A DNA stretch of 9,774 nt from UBA11164 sp034376725 (GTDB lineage Bacteria; Pseudomonadota; Gammaproteobacteria; Xanthomonadales; Xanthomonadaceae). Shown here piece after piece: positions 1-6,099 of this stretch. Where the stretch lies: positions 1-9,774 of the forward strand of contig JAXMJH010000018.1 of NCBI GenBank assembly GCA_034376725.1. The letters are read 5' to 3'. The position numbers were made by a program, and so were the translations under genes. How positions within the stretch are numbered: the stretch's first letter is position 1; every line of letters starts with the position of its first letter. Below the pieces are notes generated by a model. It ran no database searches. It was not told the DNA's origin and worked only from the letters and a program-made list of their open reading frames with translations.

Positions 1-1
1 C

Positions 2-139
2 GCCATCGAGGAGTACATCGCCGTGCATAATCGAGACCCCAAGCCCTTCGTCTGGACCGCCAAGGCCAAAGACATTCTCCAGAAGGTCATTCGGGCCAAC
101 CAGCGCCTTAGTTCAAAGAAGAACGAAGCACTACACTAG
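2..139 (+). CDS. IS630-family transposase, C-terminal fragment (cut by window edge)
   Basis: The open frame enters from the left edge and ends at TAG 137-139, giving 45 residues. It reads AIEEYIAVHNRDPKPFVWTA and continues with a Lys/Ala-rich helix ending in NEALH. The block 'Y-I-x-x-H-N-x-x-P-K-P-F-x-W-T-A-x-A-x-D-I-L' is the typical end of IS630-family (Tc1/mariner-like DDE) transposases, where it follows the last catalytic acidic residue. The catalytic core lies outside the window, so it cannot be judged whether the element is intact. The right terminal inverted repeat and the TA target duplication expected for this family could not be located with certainty after the stop. A host gene carrying a domesticated transposase end is a less likely alternative. 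Confidence 0.85.
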   Translation, partial: AIEEYIAVHNRDPKPFVWTAKAKDILQKVIRANQRLSSKKNEALH

Positions 140-163
140 AAAGGCCGCTCAGTGCGGCCTTTT
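140..163 (+). terminator. Hairpin terminator directly after the transposase
   Basis: A 9-bp perfect stem AAAGGCCGC (140-148) pairs with GCGGCCTTT (154-162) around the loop TCAGT and runs into TTTT (160-163). The stem begins one base after the stop codon. This is a compact Rho-independent type terminator with a short U tract. Because the A-run and T-run sit at the two ends, it could also work in the minus direction. It would insulate the following gene group from transposase transcription. Confidence 0.7.
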
Positions 164-230
164 GCGTTGATGCTCTCAAGCGCACCGACTGCGTGGCCTT
201 TCGCCGATCATGGCGGCGGGCGCCAGGTTC

Positions 231-239
231 TGGTACAAA
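231..239 (+). promoter_or_regulatory. Weak extended -10 candidate upstream of the small secreted protein gene
   Basis: TGGTACAAA resembles an extended -10 element (TGnTATAAT) and lies about 29 bases before the ATG at 268, which would give a short leader containing the ribosome binding site. No good -35 is visible. The 128 bases between the transposase stop and this gene hold nothing else recognisable apart from the terminator. This is weak, pattern-only evidence. Confidence 0.2.
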
Positions 240-254
240 ACCTCAAACCGCTTC

Positions 255-260
255 GGGGAG
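255..260 (+). promoter_or_regulatory. Shine-Dalgarno site that fixes the start at 268
   Basis: GGGGAG lies 7 bases before ATG 268. This favours that start over the in-frame GTG at 193, which has no such site and would bury the signal peptide 25 residues inside the protein. It is the clearest ribosome binding site in the window. Confidence 0.7.
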
Positions 261-267
261 ACAGCCC

Positions 268-594
268 ATGATTCGACCGATCGCACTTGCCGCGCTGATG
301 ACCGCCCTCGGCGCGCCCGTCCCGGCTTCGGCCGATGTTCTGTTGATAGAGCGGATCAGGACCGCCGAATCGGTCGCCCTGCCCGCACGCGGCCTAAGCA
401 TGGCTCAGGTGGAGGCCCAATTCGGCAGCCCGCAATCCCGACTGGATCCGCGCGGTGGTCAACAGCCGCAATGGCCGGTCATTCATCGCTGGAGCTACCC
501 CGAATTCACCGTCTACTTCGAGCGCGACCGGGTGATCGACGCCGTGCTGGCCAAGGCCGTCCCGGAAGAGATCGGCCCCAAACCCATCAACTGA
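268..594 (+). CDS. Small secreted SmpA/BamE-like protein of unknown function
   Basis: The 108-residue product starts with a signal peptide: MIRP, a hydrophobic stretch, then PASA with likely cleavage after Ala22. There is no lipobox cysteine, so it should be a soluble periplasmic protein, not a lipoprotein. The mature part has 'GLSMAQVEAQFGSP' (residues 42-55), then a Trp-x-Tyr step (75-77) and 'FTVYFERDRVID' (80-91). This order (G-x-[ST]-x-x-x-V-x-x-x-[FL]-G-x-P, then W-x-Y, then a beta strand) resembles the minimal SmpA/OmlA (BamE) fold. I infer that fold and did not test it. The ATG at 268 was chosen for its strong ribosome binding site and for placing the signal peptide at the N-terminus. 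The gene ends 13 bases before aguA and is probably co-transcribed with it. Its role is unknown. Confidence 0.75.
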   Translation: MIRPIALAALMTALGAPVPASADVLLIERIRTAESVALPARGLSMAQVEAQFGSPQSRLDPRGGQQPQWPVIHRWSYPEFTVYFERDRVIDAVLAKAVPEEIGPKPIN

Positions 595-607
595 GGCAAT
601 ACCGGAC

Positions 608-1645
608 ATGAGCGGACCCACCCCGCGCTGGCCCGCGGAGTGGGAGACCCAGTCCGCCACCTTGATCGCCTGGCCCCATGCCGGCACCGACTGGGCCGAG
701 CGCCTGACCGAGGTCGAGGCCAGTTTTCTCGAACTCGCCGCAGCCATCGCCGCGCGCCAGCGCCTGCTGGTGTGCGTGCCCGATGACGCGCTCCGCCAGC
801 GGCTTGAAGGCCAGTTCACGGCACGGGGCATCGAGCCCACCCGAACGACCTTCGTGATGGTCGACTACGACGACACCTGGTTGCGCGACTCCGGGCCGAT
901 CACCCTCACCGACGACGAAGGGGAGTTCACCCTGCTCGACTTCCGATTTACCGGCTGGGGCGGCAAGTTCGCTGCCGCCGACGACGACGCGCTGGTCGCG
1001 CACCTGCACGGCTCCGGGGTGTTTGTCACCACCCGGCACGCGCGCATCGAGTTCGCCCTCGAGGGCGGCGCCATCGACGGCGACGGCCAGGGCACCGTAC
1101 TCACCACTTGGCGCTGCCTGCACGAGCGCCATCCACAGCTCAGCCGCACGCAAATTGAATCGGAGCTGATCGAAAGCCTGTGCGCCCGGCGCATTCTGTG
1201 GCTCGACCACGGCTATCTGGAGGGCGACGACACCGACGCCCATGTCGACACCCTGGCCCGGTTCGCCTCGCCCGACAGCATCGTCTACCAGGCCTGCGAC
1301 GATGCCGATGACCGGCACTACGCCGAGCTGTCGGCGTTGGCCGGGGAGCTGGCCGCGCTGCGCACCGTCGATGGTCGACCCTACCGTCTGCACCCTCTGC
1401 CCTGGCCCCAGCCCATTCTCGACAATGGCCGTCGGCTGGCGGCGTCCTATGCCAACTTCCTGATCGTCAACGGCGCCGTGCTGGCGCCAGCCTACGGCGA
1501 TCCGGCCGATGCCCGCGCCCTGGCGGTGCTGGCGCAGGCCTTTCCCGGGCGCGACATCGTGCCGGTGCCCTGCCGCCCGCTGATCTGGCAGAACGGCAGC
1601 CTGCACTGCCTGACCATGCAGTTGCCCGCCGGCCTGCTGCGCTGA
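608..1645 (+). CDS. aguA: Agmatine deiminase (agmatine iminohydrolase)
   Basis: This 345-residue protein of the peptidyl-arginine-deiminase/AguA superfamily is expected to hydrolyse agmatine to N-carbamoylputrescine and ammonia in the cytoplasm, the first step of the agmatine route to putrescine. Visible family blocks are 'AWPH' (21-24), 'YDDTWLRDSGP' with Asp94 (87-97), 'LEGGAIDGDGQGT' (151-163), 'EGDDTDAHVD' with His212 and Asp214 (205-214), and 'NGSLHCLTMQ' with Cys334 (329-338). Asp94, His212, Asp214 and Cys334 match the Asp/His/Asp/Cys catalytic set of the family. Length is within the usual range (about 340-370). There is no signal peptide. A modest GAGG (593-596), 11 bases upstream, overlaps the previous gene's stop region. 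The next gene, aguB, encodes the following enzyme, which strongly supports agmatine over protein arginine as substrate. Confidence 0.93.
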   Translation: MSGPTPRWPAEWETQSATLIAWPHAGTDWAERLTEVEASFLELAAAIAARQRLLVCVPDDALRQRLEGQFTARGIEPTRTTFVMVDYDDTWLRDSGPITLTDDEGEFTLLDFRFTGWGGKFAAADDDALVAHLHGSGVFVTTRHARIEFALEGGAIDGDGQGTVLTTWRCLHERHPQLSRTQIESELIESLCARRILWLDHGYLEGDDTDAHVDTLARFASPDSIVYQACDDADDRHYAELSALAGELAALRTVDGRPYRLHPLPWPQPILDNGRRLAASYANFLIVNGAVLAPAYGDPADARALAVLAQAFPGRDIVPVPCRPLIWQNGSLHCLTMQLPAGLLR

Positions 1646-1669
1646 TCCGGGACGAAATCCGTCCCGATC
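1644..1669 (+). promoter_or_regulatory. Palindrome/hairpin between aguA and aguB
   Basis: A perfect 7-bp inverted repeat, CGGGACG (1648-1654) and CGTCCCG (1660-1666), flanks the 5-base centre AAATC. With one bulged C at 1647 it extends by three more pairs (1644-1646 with 1667-1669). No T tract follows, so a Rho-independent terminator is unlikely. It could be an RNA hairpin tuning aguA relative to aguB, or a repressor site, since it covers the -35 position of the possible aguB promoter. The function is inference only. Confidence 0.45.
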
Positions 1670-1680
1670 GCCCCGCCAAG

Positions 1681-1686
1681 TAGAAT
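1681..1686 (+). promoter_or_regulatory. Candidate -10 box for a leaderless aguB transcript
   Basis: TAGAAT differs from TATAAT by one base and ends 6 bases before ATG 1693, so a transcript from it would start at or very near the start codon. No Shine-Dalgarno sequence exists before aguB (the spacer is CCCC-rich), which fits leaderless initiation. The -35 region at normal spacing (about 1657-1664) is not TTGACA-like; an activator or a weak promoter would be needed. Confidence 0.35.
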
Positions 1687-1692
1687 GCCCCC

Positions 1693-2580
1693 ATGAAGAA
1701 GCGAATTCTCCCGGTCGCCCTGGTACAGGAACGCAACCACGGCGATGCCGAAGCCAACCTTGCCGTCATCGAGCAGCGGGTTGCCGACGCCGCCAAGGCC
1801 GGCGCCCGGCTGGTCCTGCTGCAGGAACTGCACAACGGGGCCTATTTCTGCCAGCACGAGAGCGTCGACGAATTCGACCTCGCCGAGCCGATTCCGGGCC
1901 CAAGCACCGAGCGCCTGGCGGCGCTTGCCAAGCGACACGCCGTGGTCATCGTCGGTTCGCTGTTCGAGCGCCGTGCCGCCGGTCTGTACCACAACACCGC
2001 CGTGGTGCTGGACAGCGACGGACGCCTCGCCGGTCGCTACCGAAAGATGCATATCCCGGACGATCCCGGATTTTACGAGAAGTTCTACTTCACGCCCGGC
2101 GATCTCGGCTTTAACCCGATCGACACTTCGGTGGGTCGCTTGGGCGTGCTGGTGTGCTGGGACCAATGGTACCCAGAGGCTGCCCGATTGATGGCGCTGG
2201 CCGGCGCCGACCTGCTGCTCTACCCCACCGCCATCGGCTGGGATCCGACTGAAAACCCCGATGAAAACGCCCGGCAACGTCAGGCCTGGCTGACCAGTCA
2301 CGCCGGCCATGCGGTCGCCAACGGCCTGCCCGTGCTGAGCTGCAACCGGATCGGGCTGGAGGCCTCGCCGATGGCCACCGCCGGCATCGACTTCTGGGGT
2401 TCCAGTCACGTGCTCGGTCCACAGGGCGAGATCCTGGCCATGGCATCGAGCGACGAACCGGAAGTGCTGATGGCCGAGGTCGACATGACCCGAAGCGAGT
2501 CGGTGCGACGAATCTGGCCCTTCCTGCGCGACCGGCGGATCGATGCCTACGCCGACCTGCTGCGCCGCTACCGGGACTGA
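1693..2580 (+). CDS. aguB: N-carbamoylputrescine amidase (nitrilase superfamily)
   Basis: This 295-residue cytoplasmic enzyme is expected to hydrolyse N-carbamoylputrescine to putrescine, CO2 and ammonia, completing the agmatine route begun by AguA. The nitrilase-fold catalytic triad is visible: Glu45 in 'LLQELHNGAYFCQ', Lys118 in 'YRKMHIPDDPGFYEKFYF', and Cys155 in 'VLVCWDQWYPEAAR'. The 'DDPGFYEKFYFTPGD' segment (123-137), the 'LLYPTAIGWDP' segment (175-185) and the 'GSSHVLGPQG' segment (236-245) are typical of AguB. Length equals the family norm (about 290-300). The gene starts 47 bases after aguA. There is no ribosome binding site; a TAGAAT box just upstream suggests it may also be read from its own promoter. 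Another carbon-nitrogen hydrolase is conceivable, but the adjacent aguA makes AguB nearly certain. Confidence 0.94.
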   Translation: MKKRILPVALVQERNHGDAEANLAVIEQRVADAAKAGARLVLLQELHNGAYFCQHESVDEFDLAEPIPGPSTERLAALAKRHAVVIVGSLFERRAAGLYHNTAVVLDSDGRLAGRYRKMHIPDDPGFYEKFYFTPGDLGFNPIDTSVGRLGVLVCWDQWYPEAARLMALAGADLLLYPTAIGWDPTENPDENARQRQAWLTSHAGHAVANGLPVLSCNRIGLEASPMATAGIDFWGSSHVLGPQGEILAMASSDEPEVLMAEVDMTRSESVRRIWPFLRDRRIDAYADLLRRYRD

Positions 2581-2592
2581 CCGCCGCACCCC

Positions 2593-5500
2593 ATGCCGAT
2601 CGCCAAGCAAAGCCACGTTTCGCAACTACGCCTTGCCAGCCCGCTGATCGGGCTGTTCATCGGACTGCTGGTCGGCGTGTCGCCGATGACATCGATGGCG
2701 CAGGAGGCGTCTGTCCCCGGACTGGCCGCACTCGAGACGGCGCGCGAGCAGGTCGCGGAAGCCACGCTGAGCGATAGTCAGCGACAGTCGGCGCAAGCCG
2801 AGCTGGCGGCGGCCGAAAAATTTGTCCGCGAAGCCTCTGCGCTCGAAGAACGCCTGATCGAGCTTCGCAACAGCACGGCGGCGCTGCCGGCGCGGGCGCG
2901 CGAGCTGGAAGCCACCCTGACCGAAAACCGCGAAAGCCAGCTGGCGGCGTGGCGCAGCCGGGTCGCCGCCATTGACGAAATCGAAAGCCTGGAACTGCTG
3001 CTGGATCAGGAGCGCGCCGCGCTCGCCGACCTCAGTCGCCAGCGGCAGGCCGTCTCGGTTCGCCTCGCCGAAGCTCTTGCCCGCTCGCCGCAGGACAACG
3101 CAGAGCGCGTGGCGCAGCAGAGCCGCCTGGCAGAACTCGGCACGCCACTGCAGGGCAACGGCGAGCCGGCTGCCGTGCAGGACGCGCGCCGCCTGCGCCG
3201 GGAAGGTGAGCGTCAACAGTTGCGCCTCGCGCTGGAACTGCGCGAGGCCGAAACCAACAGCGCCGCGCTCTGGCAACGTCATCATGAGCTTGAACTGCGC
3301 GCGTTTCGGCACCTGCAATCGCTGCACGAGGCCAGGTTGAAGATACTGCAGGACGCCATCGCCGAACTGGGCCGGCGTTCGCTGCTGGATCTGGTCGAGC
3401 GACTGAATGGTCAGCTCCAGGACATCGGCGACCAGGCGGGGCCGGTGTCTCGCGCCGCCGGCGTCAACGCCGGAATTGGCGCCCGGCTGCTGGCCAACCA
3501 CGAGCGTCTGGCCAGCGAACGGCGATCCCTTACCGAAGCCATCTCGGCCAGGGACCGGGTCGCCTCCACTCTGCGCGACAGCCAGGCGCGGCTGAGTCTG
3601 GCCGGGCGCAGCGAGCAGGTCGGCCAGTGGCTGTGGAGCGAGCGGCGCCGGCTGGAATCTTCGCGAAGTCTGAATCAAAGCCTGGGCCGACTGCGCGACC
3701 GGCTCGGCGGCCTTCGGCTGGAGCTGCTGGAGGCCAGCGAGGCGCGCCGCGAGCTGGTCGAAGTCGGCGAATTGGCCCGCGATCTGCATCAGCAAGCCGG
3801 CGCACTCGACGAGCCGGATGCCGGCAGCGTCGAGCAGGTGGCCCGGCTGGAATCCGTGCTCGCCGAGCGCGCCGCGCTGCTAGATCGATTGGAGCCGCTG
3901 CTGCGCCGGCGCATCAGCACGCTCGAACAAACCGAGCAGGCGCTGCAGACGCAGATGGAAAACAGCCTCGCGCTGGAACAGATTCTCGATCGCCACCTGC
4001 TGTGGATTCCCAGCCATCGCCCGCTCGACTCGGCCTGGCTGGCCCGGATACCGGAAGGCGTCTACGACCTGATCAAACCGTCGCGGTTCCAGACCAGCGC
4101 CCGGTTGCTGGCCGCTTCGGCCGCAGAGCACCCGGTGCGCTACGCCATCGGCACGCTGGTGGTAATTGCCCTGTTCTGGCTGCGGCGACGCGCGCTGCCG
4201 GCACTGACCGAGCTGGCGCAAGCGCTGCGCAGCGTGCGTACCGACCGATATCAATTTACCGGCACCGCCCTGCTGTGGACTCTCCTGGCGGCGCTCCCCT
4301 GGCCAACGGCCGCCTGGATCCTGGGCGATCTGCTGCAGGGCGTGGGCAACGTCGGTCGGTTCAGCGAGTCGCTGGGACGCGCCCTGACGATGATTTCGCC
4401 GATGCTGCTCGCGTTCGCTTTCCTTTACCATGCCAGCATCGAGCAAGGCCTGGCGCACAAGCACTTCCGCTGGCCGCGCGCGCGCCGCGAAGCGCTGCTG
4501 CGCTGGATGCCGCGTCTCACCGCCGTACTGCTGCCGCTGTACTTCGTCGTTGCGCTGGCCTTCGTCCGCAATCAGGACATCGCCATCGACATACAGGCCC
4601 GGGGCGCGCTGGTACTGGTGTGTCTGACATCAGCGCTGGCGCTGTGGCGGATGCTGGTGGCCGGCCAGGTCTGGAGCAGCCGGGGCGACGCGCGAGAGAC
4701 CTCGCTGGCGCGAAAACTGTCCAGGGGACTGCTGCCGCTGGGCATGCTGGTACTGGCCGGTCTGGCGCTGACTGGCTATGTCTACACCTCGGCGGTTCTG
4801 GTCAAGGCACTGCTGGAAACCGTCATCGTGGTGATCGCGGTTGCGCTTGCGCACGGCTTGACGGCACGCTGGTTGATGCTTGGCGAGCGCCGGCTCATTC
4901 TTCGTCGGCTCCAGAAGCAGCAGGAGACGGCGCAATCGGAAGCAGTCGCCGGCGGGGGCGAAAGCGGCGAGGTCGCGCTGCCGGACTTCGATCAGGATTT
5001 CAACCTCGAAATGATCGGCGCTCAGTCAAAGCGCCTGCTGCGCGCACTCAAGCTGGCGCTGCTGGTGGCCGGCCTGGCGTGGGTCTGGCTGGACGTGCTG
5101 CCGGCTTTTTCGCGCCTCGACGAGATCGCCCTGTGGCATTTCAGCGACCTGGGCGCCGAAGGCGAAACGGTTCGCCTGCCGGTCACCCTGATGGCCTTCC
5201 TGCTGGGCGTGCTCACCCTGATGCTGACCGCCGTCGCCGCCCGCAATCTGCCCGGCCTGCTGGAAGTGGGGCTGCTGTCGCGGCTGCGGATGGACCGCGC
5301 TGCCCGCTATGCCGCTACCAGCCTGGCGCGCTATGCGATCGTGATCGTCGGCGTGATGATCGGACTGGGGCTGCTGGGACTGCGCTGGTCGCAACTGCAA
5401 TGGATGGCCGCAGCGCTCACCGTGGGTCTGGGTTTCGGGCTGCAAGAGATTTTCGCCAACTTCGTGTCCGGCCTGATTCTGCTGTTCGAGCGGCCATTCC

Positions 5501-5997
5501 GGGTCGGCGATACGATCACCGTGGGCGATCTTTCCGGCACCGTGACCCGAATCCGCACCCGGGCGACCACCATCCTGGATTTCGACAACAAGGAAATCGT
5601 GGTTCCCAACAAGAGCTTCATCACCGGCCAGCTGATCAACTGGACGCTGAGCGACACCACGCTCAGGCTCACGGTGAAAGTGGGCGTCGCGTACGGCAGC
5701 GATGTCAAAAAGGTGCACGCGCTGCTGCTGAAAGCCGCCGAAGAGCACTCGGGCGTCCTGGCCGAACCGGCGCCGCGCAGCCTGTTTCTGAACTTCGGCG
5801 ACAGCGCGCTGGAGTTCGAGATGCGCGCCTTCGTCGGCACCGTGCAGGAGCGGCTGGACGTGGTCAACGAGCTCAACGGTCGCATCGCCGAGCTGTTCGC
5901 CGACGCGGGCATCGAGATCGCCTTTCCGCAGATGGACGTCCACGTCCGCCACCTGCCGCCAACGCCACCCGCATCGCCCGAGGCCAGCACCCCCTGA
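2593..5997 (+). CDS. mscK: Large MscS-family mechanosensitive channel, MscK/MscM type
   Basis: The 1134-residue product matches the size of E. coli MscK (about 1120) and MscM (about 1107). Domain order: a signal peptide (1-36, likely cleaved after 'SMA'); a long periplasmic region of about 470 residues rich in Glu/Arg/Ala/Leu heptads, predicted coiled coil; then about eleven hydrophobic segments (near 517, 558, 598, 642, 671, 713, 740, 815, 864, 914 and 939). The last is the pore helix with 'GLGFGLQEIFANFVSGLILL' (945-964), followed by 'ERPFRVGD' and the cytoplasmic MscS beta domain with 'VVPNKSFITGQLINWTLSD'. The C-terminal alpha/beta domain ends in a Pro-rich tail. Such channels open under membrane tension and release solutes during hypo-osmotic shock. 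Sequence alone does not separate MscK from MscM, so the symbol is provisional. It starts 12 bases after aguB with no clear ribosome binding site, suggesting translational coupling. Confidence 0.92.
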   Translation: MPIAKQSHVSQLRLASPLIGLFIGLLVGVSPMTSMAQEASVPGLAALETAREQVAEATLSDSQRQSAQAELAAAEKFVREASALEERLIELRNSTAALPARARELEATLTENRESQLAAWRSRVAAIDEIESLELLLDQERAALADLSRQRQAVSVRLAEALARSPQDNAERVAQQSRLAELGTPLQGNGEPAAVQDARRLRREGERQQLRLALELREAETNSAALWQRHHELELRAFRHLQSLHEARLKILQDAIAELGRRSLLDLVERLNGQLQDIGDQAGPVSRAAGVNAGIGARLLANHERLASERRSLTEAISARDRVASTLRDSQARLSLAGRSEQVGQWLWSERRRLESSRSLNQSLGRLRDRLGGLRLELLEASEARRELVEVGELARDLHQQAGALDEPDAGSVEQVARLESVLAERAALLDRLEPLLRRRISTLEQTEQALQTQMENSLALEQILDRHLLWIPSHRPLDSAWLARIPEGVYDLIKPSRFQTSARLLAASAAEHPVRYAIGTLVVIALFWLRRRALPALTELAQALRSVRTDRYQFTGTALLWTLLAALPWPTAAWILGDLLQGVGNVGRFSESLGRALTMISPMLLAFAFLYHASIEQGLAHKHFRWPRARREALLRWMPRLTAVLLPLYFVVALAFVRNQDIAIDIQARGALVLVCLTSALALWRMLVAGQVWSSRGDARETSLARKLSRGLLPLGMLVLAGLALTGYVYTSAVLVKALLETVIVVIAVALAHGLTARWLMLGERRLILRRLQKQQETAQSEAVAGGGESGEVALPDFDQDFNLEMIGAQSKRLLRALKLALLVAGLAWVWLDVLPAFSRLDEIALWHFSDLGAEGETVRLPVTLMAFLLGVLTLMLTAVAARNLPGLLEVGLLSRLRMDRAARYAATSLARYAIVIVGVMIGLGLLGLRWSQLQWMAAALTVGLGFGLQEIFANFVSGLILLFERPFRVGDTITVGDLSGTVTRIRTRATTILDFDNKEIVVPNKSFITGQLINWTLSDTTLRLTVKVGVAYGSDVKKVHALLLKAAEEHSGVLAEPAPRSLFLNFGDSALEFEMRAFVGTVQERLDVVNELNGRIAELFADAGIEIAFPQMDVHVRHLPPTPPASPEASTP

Positions 5998-6036
5998 CCC
6001 GGTCGCCCACACCATCCTTTCACCGCCCGCTCGCCC

Positions 6037-6085
6037 CGACTCCCGACTCCCGACTCCCGACTCCCCATTCCCCATTCCCCATTCC
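6037..6085. repeat. Heptanucleotide tandem repeat, seven units, G-quadruplex-capable on the minus strand
   Basis: Four copies of CGACTCC (6037-6064) are followed without a break by three copies of CCATTCC (6065-6085), keeping a strict 7-base period for 49 bp. Every unit boundary forms a run of three or four C. Counting the flanks there are nine such runs between 6034 and 6091, separated by loops of 4, 4, 4, 4, 3, 3, 3 and 1 bases, so the minus strand fits a G-quadruplex motif twice over. The tract lies in the 102-base gap between the channel gene and the TraB-family gene. Copy number may vary by strand slippage. Confidence 0.95.
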
Positions 6086-6099
6086 CCGCCCGCCACTCA

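Noticed and set aside
193..267. A longer form of the small secreted protein starting at GTG 193
   Set aside because: The extra 25 residues are Arg-rich and would hide the signal peptide; the GGGGAG site 7 bases before ATG 268 supports the shorter form.
587..3795. Three long minus-strand open frames (587-1606, 1492-2625, 2626-3795)
   Set aside because: They lie antisense to aguA, aguB and the channel gene, encode Gly/Val/Gln-rich sequence without domains, and have no ribosome binding sites.
2593..3990. An independent gene for the coiled-coil periplasmic region of the channel, split from the membrane part
   Set aside because: The frame is continuous from signal peptide to MscS domain with no stop or frameshift, and the total length matches MscK/MscM proteins.
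6037..6085. CRISPR array or direct-repeat recombination site
   Set aside because: The units are only 7 bases and directly joined with no spacers, and no cas gene is present.
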